Below, in pieces: positions 1 to 5,775 of a stretch of DNA of 11,921 nucleotides. Location: assembly GCA_959596515.1 (NCBI GenBank), contig CAUFXR010000085.1, forward strand, positions 1 through 11,921, given 5' to 3'. The stretch comes from an uncultured Oscillospiraceae bacterium (GTDB taxonomy: Bacteria; Bacillota; Clostridia; Oscillospirales; Acutalibacteraceae). Each line of letters opens with the position of its first letter. Positions within the stretch are counted from its first letter, which is position 1. The translations under genes and the position numbers were made by a program. The notes under the pieces are model-generated. The model was not told the origin of the DNA and did not search any database. It saw only the letters and a list, made by a program, of their open reading frames with translations.

Positions 1-1128
1 ATATTTGTCCAAATCGTAATTGGGATAGCTCTGGGCGCACAAAACGCTGAAATCACTGACATCCAGCACCACCACGGAGCCGGTACACTGGGAACCGTAG
101 CTTTCCTCTTTCTGGGCCGCCTCCACATTTTCCTTCAAAGCCTCCAAAGCGATCTTCTGCAGCCTGGCGTCGATGGTCAGATACACCGTATTGCCCGAGG
201 TCGCCGGGGTCGTTTCCGTCTCGCTGACAATGGTGCCGTTGGAGGTCACTTCCACAATCTCCTCGCCCCGGTGGCCCACCAGCTTATCCTCCAGGGACGC
301 CTCGATGCCTTCCAGGCCGATCTTGGAATCCAGCTGATAGTCGCCGGTATCTTTTTTCTCCTCATAGGTCTCGGCGTCAATGGAGCCGATATAGCCTACG
401 ATATTAGTGGCCAGATCGCCGTTGACATATTTCCGCTCGGAATAAGTTTCCACCGAAACGCCGGGAAGTTTCTGACTGTTTTCCGAAATGATGGCCACCA
501 TTTCATTGGAGATCCCCTCGGCGAACGTATACTTGTTTTCGTTATTGTAACCGGTTTTCGCCATGTTGTAGCGAACCGCCAGAATCGATCGCTTATCGCT
601 GTTGCTGTAGCCCTCGCAGTTATACCACTGGTCGCTGGCCATCAGGTTGATACACTCCTCGGCGGTGGCGTACTGCTGCAGACGGTAGTCGCTTTTCAGC
701 AGGCTGATCGCCGAATCCACCGTGCCGTCCCCGTCGTCCTGCTTGAAAGCGAAATTACCGCTTTCGTCCACCACAATAGGAAAGTTGTCGATCCACTCCT
801 CTTGGCGGGATTCAAACAGAGCCACCAGCTGCAGAATCGTGGCGTTCAGGGACCCTTTCGGGACGTATAGATTATTGAACACCACTTTGTACCCGGTTTC
901 GTTCACCGCCAGGCTGACGCCGTTGGCATCCAGGATCTCTCCCCGGGAAGCGTCTGTTTTTACCGTATAAATATTGGTGCTGTCCACCTGGGCCCGGAAT
1001 TGGGCGCCGTGGATCAGCTGCCAGTTGACCAGCTGCGCGCCGAACACTACAAAAATAGCCAGAATTCCCAGCACTAAGGCTAAAATTCGAACGGACTGAC
1101 CCTTTTTGCCCTTGTTGTTTTCTTCCAT
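1..1128 (-). CDS. mrdA: Penicillin-binding protein 2 (class B transpeptidase), N-terminal part, cut by window edge
   Basis: Class B PBP that cross-links peptidoglycan during cell elongation, in complex with a SEDS glycosyltransferase and the MreBCD scaffold. The window holds 376 codons with no stop. A short basic cytoplasmic tail is followed by one membrane segment at about residues 14-34. The pedestal (dimerisation) motif RGEILDANGVSLA is at about 62-74. From about residue 312 the transpeptidase domain opens with NTVYLTIDARLQ, and VVVLDVSDFSVL follows at about 353. The catalytic serine (SxxK), SxN and KTG motifs lie beyond the left edge and cannot be checked. The ATG start has AAGGAG close upstream. 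The gene follows mreD after a 128-base gap with no terminator seen, so it is probably the last known member of the mreCD transcript. The family is secure. Naming it mrdA rests on context plus the domain layout. Confidence 0.9.
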   Translation of the reverse strand, partial: MEENNKGKKGQSVRILALVLGILAIFVVFGAQLVNWQLIHGAQFRAQVDSTNIYTVKTDASRGEILDANGVSLAVNETGYKVVFNNLYVPKGSLNATILQLVALFESRQEEWIDNFPIVVDESGNFAFKQDDGDGTVDSAISLLKSDYRLQQYATAEECINLMASDQWYNCEGYSNSDKRSILAVRYNMAKTGYNNENKYTFAEGISNEMVAIISENSQKLPGVSVETYSERKYVNGDLATNIVGYIGSIDAETYEEKKDTGDYQLDSKIGLEGIEASLEDKLVGHRGEEIVEVTSNGTIVSETETTPATSGNTVYLTIDARLQKIALEALKENVEAAQKEESYGSQCTGSVVVLDVSDFSVLCAQSYPNYDLDKY

Positions 1129-1256
1129 GTAGACTCCTTTCAACAGTCGCGGCCTGAAGAAACAGGTTTCGCGGACAGGGGACGGCGCTCATCCCGGGCA
1201 TCCGGTCTGAGCGGGGATAGGGGCGCCTTCCTAGCGCCTGAAAAGCGTATTTGGGA
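1129..1256 (-). other. mreD-mrdA spacer with weak hairpins
   Basis: This 128-base gap carries no gene. On the minus strand there is a short stem GGCGC/GCGCC near 1228-1241 and a GCTCA/TGAGC pair further downstream. Neither is followed by a run of T, so I see no intrinsic terminator. Read-through from mreD into the PBP2 gene is therefore likely. The function of the hairpins is unknown; they might set mRNA processing or relative expression. Confidence 0.4.
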
Positions 1257-1775
1257 TTAAATCGTTTCCCGTTCTCGAACGCCTACCACAAAGGCCTTGT
1301 TGAAATAATAGAGGATAGGCGTAGGCAGGAAGCTGTACAGCATCATGGGAAGGTAATATTTCTGATAAGCGTAGGAGGCCATATCATAGTCCTGCAGCAA
1401 ATAGAAAAACACAAAGTGAAGAGAAATAACGGCAAACACAGCAATCGCGGTGCAGAGCAGGGAAGTGAGCACGTTGGTTTTCACCAGATTCACCGCCAGC
1501 AGGCCGATAAAAAAGCCCAGCACCCCTAAAACAACCGCGTGAAAGCCGATGACCGAACCGTACCCCATGTCCATCAGAAGGCCGGCGAACACGCCGAACC
1601 CCAGCCCCATTTTCTCGTTTTCCAGAATGGCGATGGTCATAGGGGCGGCGATCAGCAAAAGGGGCCTGACGCCAAGCAGGCTGGGCATCAGGTAGGGAAG
1701 TTCCTGCAGGATAAACAGCAGAATAATCTCAATGGTATAGGCCACGCAGCGAATAATTTTATATCTCAGCGCCAT
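1257..1775 (-). CDS. mreD: Rod shape-determining protein MreD
   Basis: Integral membrane component of the elongasome, 172 residues, which is the usual MreD size. It is almost entirely hydrophobic, with about five membrane segments spread from residue 10 to 165. The family-like stretch LGFGVFAGLLMDMGYGSVIG lies around residues 57-76. The chosen ATG (protein begins MALRYKII) lies 2 bases after the mreC stop codon. Its ribosome binding site GGAGGAA is made from the last two Glu codons of mreC, so translation of the two is very probably coupled. An open frame continues 30 codons further upstream, but that part overlaps mreC and has no binding site. MreD is poorly conserved in sequence; the assignment rests on hydropathy, length and its place between mreC and PBP2. 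Confidence 0.9.
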   Translation of the reverse strand: MALRYKIIRCVAYTIEIILLFILQELPYLMPSLLGVRPLLLIAAPMTIAILENEKMGLGFGVFAGLLMDMGYGSVIGFHAVVLGVLGFFIGLLAVNLVKTNVLTSLLCTAIAVFAVISLHFVFFYLLQDYDMASYAYQKYYLPMMLYSFLPTPILYYFNKAFVVGVRERETI

Positions 1776-1777
1776 GG

Positions 1778-2665
1778 TTATTCCTCCGCCTGGCTGGAGC
1801 TGTCGTCGGGCGACGCTACTTCCGGCATAGTGGAACCCTGGCCCAAAAACTCGGTGATGACACATACGTTGGTCAGCGTTTTAATGTCCTCATAGGGCTG
1901 GATCACCGCCGTAATGGAGTCGGCGTTTTCCTCCTGCCTTTTCTCCACGACCTCGCCTACCGGCAGCTCGCCGGGATAAATTCCTCCCACACCGGAGGTC
2001 ACGATAATATCCCCGGCTTTCAGCTTATTCTCAGCGGTCAAAAACCGCATCTCCACCTGGCCGTCCTCGGCGTATTTTAAACTGCCCGCCACCACACCGG
2101 TATCCTGAGTCACCTGATCCAGCACGCTGACGTTGGTCTCCGGGGACAAAATAGTGGTCACGTGGCTGTAGGTGGGGTAAACCGCCGAAACCCATCCCAC
2201 CAGGCCCCGGTCGGTGATGACCGGATCGTTCTTCGCGATGCCGGAAAGAGATCCCTGGTCAATAGTAAAGCCATAGAACAGATCCGCCGGATCTCTGCCG
2301 ATAACGGAAGCCAGGGCGAATTGATAATCTTTTTTCTGCTCCTTCAGCTCCAGGTATTTGACATTTTGCTCGTTTTCCCGTTTGATATCGTAGTAGTCCA
2401 CGGTCAAGGCGATCATTTGGTTGAGCTTCTCCTGCAACTCGGCGTTCTCAGCCTCCAGCTCCTCAATGGTCTTTCCGCTTGGCCCTACAGCCCCAGCCGC
2501 GTCAGCGGCTTGGTTGGAGATCTGCTGGATCGGCGTGGTCACAAAGCCCAGCAGGGAAGATAAAAACGAATTGCCCGTGCTGGCAGTAAACAGCACTACT
2601 CCCAGCAGTACCAGCACCACGCCCGCCAGAACCTTGAAGCTTCGGCCCTTAAAAAAATCTCTCAC
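1778..2665 (-). CDS. mreC: Rod shape-determining protein MreC (GTG start)
   Basis: Bitopic membrane protein that links MreB filaments to periplasmic-side wall enzymes and activates PBP2. It has 295 residues. A short basic N-terminus precedes a single membrane segment at about 11-30. A coiled coil of the MreC type runs from about 65 to 110 (KTIEELEAENAELQEKLNQM). The beta-rich MreC core spans about 115-272, including VIGRDPADLFYGFTIDQG and GVVAGSLKYA. It ends in an acidic, serine-rich tail. The start codon is GTG at 2665, with a perfect AAAGGAGG seven bases upstream (plus-strand 2673-2680) and no competing ATG nearby. The stop is 2 bases from mreD. It is separated from mreB by a terminator, so it must be expressed at least partly from its own promoter, which I could not place with confidence. 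Confidence 0.95.
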   Translation of the reverse strand: MRDFFKGRSFKVLAGVVLVLLGVVLFTASTGNSFLSSLLGFVTTPIQQISNQAADAAGAVGPSGKTIEELEAENAELQEKLNQMIALTVDYYDIKRENEQNVKYLELKEQKKDYQFALASVIGRDPADLFYGFTIDQGSLSGIAKNDPVITDRGLVGWVSAVYPTYSHVTTILSPETNVSVLDQVTQDTGVVAGSLKYAEDGQVEMRFLTAENKLKAGDIIVTSGVGGIYPGELPVGEVVEKRQEENADSITAVIQPYEDIKTLTNVCVITEFLGQGSTMPEVASPDDSSSQAEE

Positions 2666-3007
2666 CTGAAAACCTCCTTTACCGGGAACCCTGAAGCGCT
2701 TCGTCTTATTTTAGCTTCAGAAAGGTATCGCCTGCCCCCAGGCACGCAAAAATTAGGGCGATAAAAAATCTCCCCGCCTGCGAGGCGCAATAAAAATTGA
2801 TCTCTCTCATTTATACCACCCACAAGGCGGAATCCACGGGCCACCGTTTTCATAAAACATCCATGCCTTTTCCGCCGCCTATCCCAAACTCGGGGCGGCC
2901 GGCTCAACAAGCCGCAAGCTGAGCGGAGCAAGCTGAGCGGTGGGAGCAAGCTGAGTAGGGAGAGAAGCTGAGCGGGGAAAAAATCGCCTGCGGGGCACAG
3001 CGGGAAT
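2666..3007 (-). other. mreB-mreC intergenic leader with inverted repeats, no gene
   Basis: No credible gene is present; the one 95-codon frame here is Arg-rich and matches nothing I know. Reading toward mreC on the minus strand there are several short hairpins. CGCCT/AGGCG lies near 2776-2788, with a T6 run about six bases beyond it. GCCTG/CAGGC lies near 2740. A perfect 7-bp inverted repeat CTGAAGC/GCTTCAG occurs at 2691-2697 and 2714-2720, just ahead of the mreC ribosome binding site. A TATAAAT box lies at about 2811-2817 without a convincing -35. The hairpins could form an attenuator-like leader, but this is inference only. Confidence 0.4.
2914..2978. repeat. Short degenerate tandem repeat, AAGCTGAGCGG core, four copies
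   Basis: Four spaced copies of the core AAGCTGAG(C/T)(G/A)G follow one another at about 2916, 2930, 2948 and 2965. Each is separated by 3-7 variable bases such as AGC or TGGGAGC. This looks like slippage-type or micro-duplication sequence between the mreB terminator and mreC. No function is evident. Confidence 0.7.
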
Positions 3008-3057
3008 AAAAAACGGCGGAAGGAAAAGATCGATCGGATAGTTTCCTCCTGCCGCCG
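3008..3057 (-). terminator. Intrinsic terminator of mreB
   Basis: On the minus strand, 20 bases after the mreB stop, the arm CGGCGGCAGGA (plus strand 3046-3056) pairs with TCCTTCCGCCG (3014-3024) with one C/T mismatch. A run of six T follows (plus-strand A's 3008-3013). The loop is long, about 20 bases, and contains the palindrome CGATCG. This is a typical rho-independent terminator and indicates that mreB is mostly a monocistronic transcript. Confidence 0.75.
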
Positions 3058-3076
3058 CGCTTTGTATGGTTTTTCG

Positions 3077-4084
3077 TTAACGTCTTCTGGTTTTATAGTA
3101 CTCCTTAGGCATGGTGACCTCCAGCCGCTTTCCAGTGCCGTCTACTACGCAGTCCAGAGGACTTTCCGCCACATGCACGGGCATACCGGTTTCCTGGGCC
3201 ACCAGAAGATCCAGGCCTCTGAGCAAAGCGCCGCCGCCGGTCAGCATAATACCGTGGTCAATAATATCCGCGGAAAGCTCCGGGGGAGTCTTTTCCAAGG
3301 TGCTCTTGATAGCGTCCACAATGGTCACCAGCGGGTCGGCCAGGGCCTCTCGCACCTCAGAGGCTGAAATGGTCACATTTTTAGGCAGGCCGTCTACCAG
3401 ATTGCGGCCCTTAATCTGCACGCTGCCTTCATCCTCATAGGGATAGGCGGAGCCGATACTGATCTTGATTTCCTCAGCGGTACGCTCACCAATGAGCAGG
3501 TTATATTTTTTCTTCACATAAGAGATGATCGCTTCGTCAAACTTATCTCCAGCCACTCTTACCGAGCAGGCGGTGACGATATCCCCCAGAGAGATCACGG
3601 CTACCTCAGAGGTACCGCCGCCGATGTCCACCACCATGCTGCCGGTAGGTTCCGCCACAGGCAGACCCGCGCCGATCGCCGCGGCCATCGGCTCCTCGAT
3701 CAGATCCACTTCCGCGGCGCCAGCCTGTCTGGCGGCGTCCTCAACAGCCCGGCGCTCGACCTCAGTGACGCCAGAAGGGATGCACACGACTACTCTGGGC
3801 TTGCTGAACAGGGAAGCTTTTACCGCCTTGCGGATAAAGTGCTTCAGCATGGTAGCGGTAATGTCAAAATCAGCGATCACACCGTCTTTCAGAGGGCGGA
3901 CGGCCACAATAGAGCCAGGGGTACGGCCGATCATTTCTTTCGCCTGAGAGCCTACCGCCAAAACAGTATCAGAGCGAACGTCCACCGCGACAACGGACGG
4001 TTCCCGCATAACGATTCCCTTGCCCTTCATAAAAACCAGGGTATTGGCGGTACCCAGGTCGATTCCGATGTCTTTTGAAAACAT
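3077..4084 (-). CDS. mreB: Rod shape-determining protein MreB (actin homologue)
   Basis: Actin-like ATPase that polymerises on the inner face of the membrane and positions the elongation machinery. It is 335 residues, the normal length. The actin-fold ATP site is complete: phosphate-1 loop IGIDLGTANTLV at 6-17, connect-1 with LIEEPMAAAIGAGLPV at 128-143 (catalytic Glu in EEP), phosphate-2 loop VVDIGGGTSEVAV at 151-163, and the adenosine motif GIMLTGGGALLRG at 278-290. It begins MFSKDIGIDLG, as MreB and Mbl proteins do. The ATG start has only a weak GGGGA-type ribosome binding site. A strong promoter lies upstream at 4150-4178 and an intrinsic terminator downstream. Mbl or MreBH paralogues cannot be excluded by sequence alone, but its place beside mreCD favours MreB. 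Confidence 0.97.
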   Translation of the reverse strand: MFSKDIGIDLGTANTLVFMKGKGIVMREPSVVAVDVRSDTVLAVGSQAKEMIGRTPGSIVAVRPLKDGVIADFDITATMLKHFIRKAVKASLFSKPRVVVCIPSGVTEVERRAVEDAARQAGAAEVDLIEEPMAAAIGAGLPVAEPTGSMVVDIGGGTSEVAVISLGDIVTACSVRVAGDKFDEAIISYVKKKYNLLIGERTAEEIKISIGSAYPYEDEGSVQIKGRNLVDGLPKNVTISASEVREALADPLVTIVDAIKSTLEKTPPELSADIIDHGIMLTGGGALLRGLDLLVAQETGMPVHVAESPLDCVVDGTGKRLEVTMPKEYYKTRRR

Positions 4085-4107
4085 AATTTATTTTCCCCTT
4101 CATCTCT

Positions 4108-4148
4108 TATGGATAGAATCCATATCTTTTTTGTTCTGCATATGGATA
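4108..4148 (-). promoter_or_regulatory. Inverted repeats in the mreB 5' leader
   Basis: TATGGAT (4108-4114) and ATCCATA (4118-4124) form a 7-bp hairpin with a 3-base loop. A second copy of TATGGATA at 4141-4148 could pair with the same middle arm. Two mutually exclusive hairpins are thus possible in the short mreB leader or at the transcript start. The sequence is visible; a regulatory role is inference. Confidence 0.45.
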
Positions 4149-4149
4149 C

Positions 4150-4178
4150 ATTATACCCCGAAACTGATAAATTCTCAA
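4150..4178 (-). promoter_or_regulatory. Sigma-A promoter of mreB
   Basis: Minus strand: -35 TTGAGA (plus-strand 4173-4178), a 17-base spacer, then a perfect -10 TATAAT (4150-4155). The expected transcript start is near 4143, giving a leader of about 60 bases before the mreB ATG. AT-rich DNA upstream (4179-4230) could act as an UP element. Confidence 0.85.
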
Positions 4179-4198
4179 CAAATAATTCCCGGTGTTAC

Positions 4199-4216
4199 AA
4201 ATTTTTTAAAAAATTT
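4199..4216. repeat. 18-bp perfect AT palindrome upstream of the mreB promoter
   Basis: AAATTTTTTAAAAAATTT is a perfect palindrome that begins 21 bases upstream of the mreB -35 box. A-tracts in this position commonly enhance promoters through the RNA polymerase alpha subunit or by bending DNA. It could also be a binding site. Only the sequence itself is certain. Confidence 0.6.
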
Positions 4217-4558
4217 CCATAATTTACATAATTCTGGTTTTCTTTTTCTGCCAGGACTATCCGAAAGGCACAAAGTCGAAACCGCGGCCCTGGTTTTCCG
4301 TCAAGCCAGCGAAGAATCAAAGCATCGGCAAACAGGGGAAATCCCACGGATTTCAGGCCGAAGGGATTCTCTCGCCGCGGAAAACCATGTTGGCGCCTCC
4401 GTTGATCGCTTATGATGGGATCCGCTCGTCCTTCCCAGTTTTCCCTGATCCAAGCTCCCGGCCGGCGGATCTGTTCACACCTTTCCCGGGCGCTGAAAAT
4501 CATAAGATGAATCGGAATGGTCTGCGGGGGATCCGATCTCACCTTTTCCGGGCGTTGA
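4217..4558. other. Non-coding stretch between mreB and dut with a duplicated 32-bp segment
   Basis: I see no real gene. A 138-codon minus-strand frame covers the area, but it is Arg-rich, has no ribosome binding site of note and resembles no family I know; part of it consists of repeats. Two imperfect 32-bp direct copies stand 62 bases apart, at 4467-4498 and 4529-4560. They share the stretch CACCTTT(C/T)CCGGGCG(C/T)TGAA. The function is unknown. Confidence 0.5.
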
Positions 4559-4686
4559 AGCCTTCCCCGAAAAAGGGCTTTTAATTCTTCCCGCGAAGCC
4601 GATGCTTCCACGAAAAAGGGCTTTTAATTCTTCCCACGGAGCCGATGCTTCCACGGAAAAAAGCTGTTTTTAATTTTTTCCCGTGG
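4559..4686. repeat. Three imperfect tandem copies (38-47 bp) overlapping the 3' end of dut
   Basis: Copies lie at about 4559-4596 (degenerate start), 4597-4639 and 4640-4686. Each contains AGCCGATGCTTCCACG or a variant, followed by an A-rich, a GGGCTTTT and a TTCCC(G/A)CGG segment. The copy at 4640-4686 includes the last five sense codons and the stop codon of dut; the others look like duplications of that end. Within this copy CCACGG..AAAAAA and TTTTTTCCGTGG form a long stem with one bulged G, and the dut stop lies at the loop. No T-run follows, so it is not a classical terminator, although it may serve as an mRNA 3' structure. Confidence 0.7.
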
Positions 4687-5116
4687 AGCCGAATCCGCCT
4701 GCGCCCCGCTGGGTTTGATCCAGCTCCTGCACCTCCCGCACAGGCAGGGGACACACGGGCATGACTACAAGCTGAGCTATCCGTTCTCCCGGCTGGATCT
4801 CATAGGGCTTGTTCCCCAGGTTGCACAGGCCCACGCAGATCTCCCCCCGGTAGTCGCTGTCGATCACCCCGACCCCATTGGAAAGGGAAATCCCATGTTT
4901 TACCCCTAGCCCGCTGCGGGCGAATACAAACGCGGCGTAGCCGCTGTCCGGCAGGCTGATAGCGATCCCTGAAGGAATCATGGCCAGATCGCCGGGGGCT
5001 AAGGTGACAGGGGCGTCGATACACGCCCGCAGATCGAGCCCGGCGGAACCTTCCGTGGCTCTTTGGGGCACCACCGCCTCAGGCCGCATTTTTTTAATTT
5101 TCAAAATCTGCTCCAT
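4670..5116 (-). CDS. dut: Deoxyuridine 5'-triphosphate nucleotidohydrolase (dUTPase)
   Basis: Trimeric dUTPase that hydrolyses dUTP to dUMP and pyrophosphate. This keeps uracil out of DNA and supplies dUMP for thymidylate synthesis. It is 148 residues, the standard length. All five motifs are present in order: I GSAGLDL at 23-29, II ARSGLGVKHG at 66-75, III GVGVIDSDYRGE at 81-92 (catalytic Asp86, Tyr89 under the sugar), IV GERIAQLV at 110-117, and V RGAGGFGSTG at 137-146, the mobile C-terminal arm that closes over the active site. The ATG start is preceded by GGAGAG eight bases upstream. The gene stands alone, with long non-coding stretches on both sides. Its last codons lie in a tandemly repeated segment. 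No clear promoter was found upstream. Confidence 0.97.
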   Translation of the reverse strand: MEQILKIKKMRPEAVVPQRATEGSAGLDLRACIDAPVTLAPGDLAMIPSGIAISLPDSGYAAFVFARSGLGVKHGISLSNGVGVIDSDYRGEICVGLCNLGNKPYEIQPGERIAQLVVMPVCPLPVREVQELDQTQRGAGGFGSTGKN

Positions 5117-5584
5117 AACAATCTCTCCGTAAATCTACAATCATGGCTCGCGACACGGCTTGCAGGCCGCTTAGTTGCAGGCCGCTTATTTGAATTTATT
5201 GGAAAACTTTCGCCGCGCCCTTTCGTTCCTCGGCAAAAACCTCGGAAACCGCAAAACTGAGGCGGCTCATCTGCGCCTATCTCCGGGGGTTTTCGCCACG
5301 CCCTTTCTGCCAAACTTGCGCGGTCAGGCCTTCAGCCGGCCTCTCCCTTTGGGATCCCGCCGTCCTTTTTCCGCCTTCCACTGTTTCGTTTCTCCCGTTT
5401 TTCTCTCTGCTTCTCGGACGGTTTCTTCCTCTGTCTGGGGCCGCTTGGTCTTCTGTTTCCTTTCGCGGTTTTCCAAAATACGGGCGGCGCCAAATAAAAG
5501 CCTTCTCCGATTCCGATCCCCGGGCCGCGAAATTTTTCCCTTTCGGGGTTGACCGGAGTTGGCCCCACCGGTGTCCCGCCTTTT
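5117..5584. other. Non-coding stretch upstream of dut
   Basis: Open frames of about 125 codons exist on both strands, but both are low-complexity (Arg/Lys/Pro-rich or Phe/Ser-rich), lack ribosome binding sites and resemble no known family, so I do not call genes. A 15-bp unit TTGCAGGCCGCTTAG is repeated in tandem at 5160-5188. The plus strand is pyrimidine-rich at 5360-5460. Near 5538-5575 there are short stems such as CCC-TTTC-GGG and ACCGG/CCGGT just ahead of a plus-strand terminator. The dut promoter should lie here, but no convincing -35/-10 pair was found. Confidence 0.5.
5160..5188. repeat. Two tandem copies of a 15-bp unit upstream of dut
   Basis: TTGCAGGCCGCTTA occurs at 5160-5173 and again, identical, at 5175-5188 with one G between. 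They lie 44-72 bases upstream of the dut start codon. This could be a duplication without a role or a paired regulator site for dut. Confidence 0.7.
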
Positions 5585-5621
5585 GGCCCGGCGTTTTGGC
5601 CGGGCCTTTGTTTTTTGTTTT
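5585..5621 (+). terminator. Strong plus-strand intrinsic terminator without an obvious gene
   Basis: GGCCCGGC (5585-5592) and GCCGGGCC (5599-5606) form a perfect 8-bp GC stem with a GTTTTG loop, followed by TTTGTTTTTTGTTTT. This is a textbook rho-independent terminator, and it faces only the plus strand; the minus-strand side ends in AAAA. The flanking genes dut and U32 are both on the minus strand, so it would end an antisense or small RNA coming from the left. Confidence 0.75.
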
Positions 5622-5775
5622 ACGGCGGTTTTGATCGCCGCCCATCAAAAGCAATCAAAATTTTGCAGGCGGATGTTTCCGCTATTATGATTCCTTTTTC
5701 ACAATTTCATTGATTGTTAACAGACTGTTAACAGGGTTTTCCCCAGTTTCTAACTTGCCCTTAAAATTCGACGGT
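5622..5775. other. Spacer after the U32 gene, with duplicated TGTTAACAG
   Basis: TTGTTAACAG (5714-5723) and ACTGTTAACAG (5724-5734) stand side by side. CTGTTAACAG is itself a palindrome. A GGCGG/CCGCC pair at about 5623-5643 makes a stem without a T-run. I see no intrinsic terminator for the U32 gene on the minus strand. The paired TGTTAACAG could be a regulator or replication-protein site, which is unproven. Confidence 0.45.

Noticed and set aside
271..870. A 199-codon plus-strand frame
   Set aside because: It is the shadow of the PBP2 gene on the opposite strand, which has full family motifs.
2662..2949. A 95-codon minus-strand frame ahead of mreC
   Set aside because: It has an Arg-rich composition, includes the short tandem repeats and hairpins and shows no known domain.
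4195..4611. A 138-codon minus-strand open frame between mreB and dut
   Set aside because: It is Arg-rich, without a recognisable domain or good ribosome binding site, overlaps direct repeats and runs over the mreB-promoter side AT-rich DNA. Probably chance.
4640..4686. Intrinsic terminator for dut
   Set aside because: The stem is long, but no T-run follows it on the minus strand; the T's are inside the stem arm.
5175..5654. Overlapping 125-codon frames on both strands upstream of dut
   Set aside because: Both are low-complexity translations of pyrimidine/purine-rich DNA with no ribosome binding site or family resemblance.
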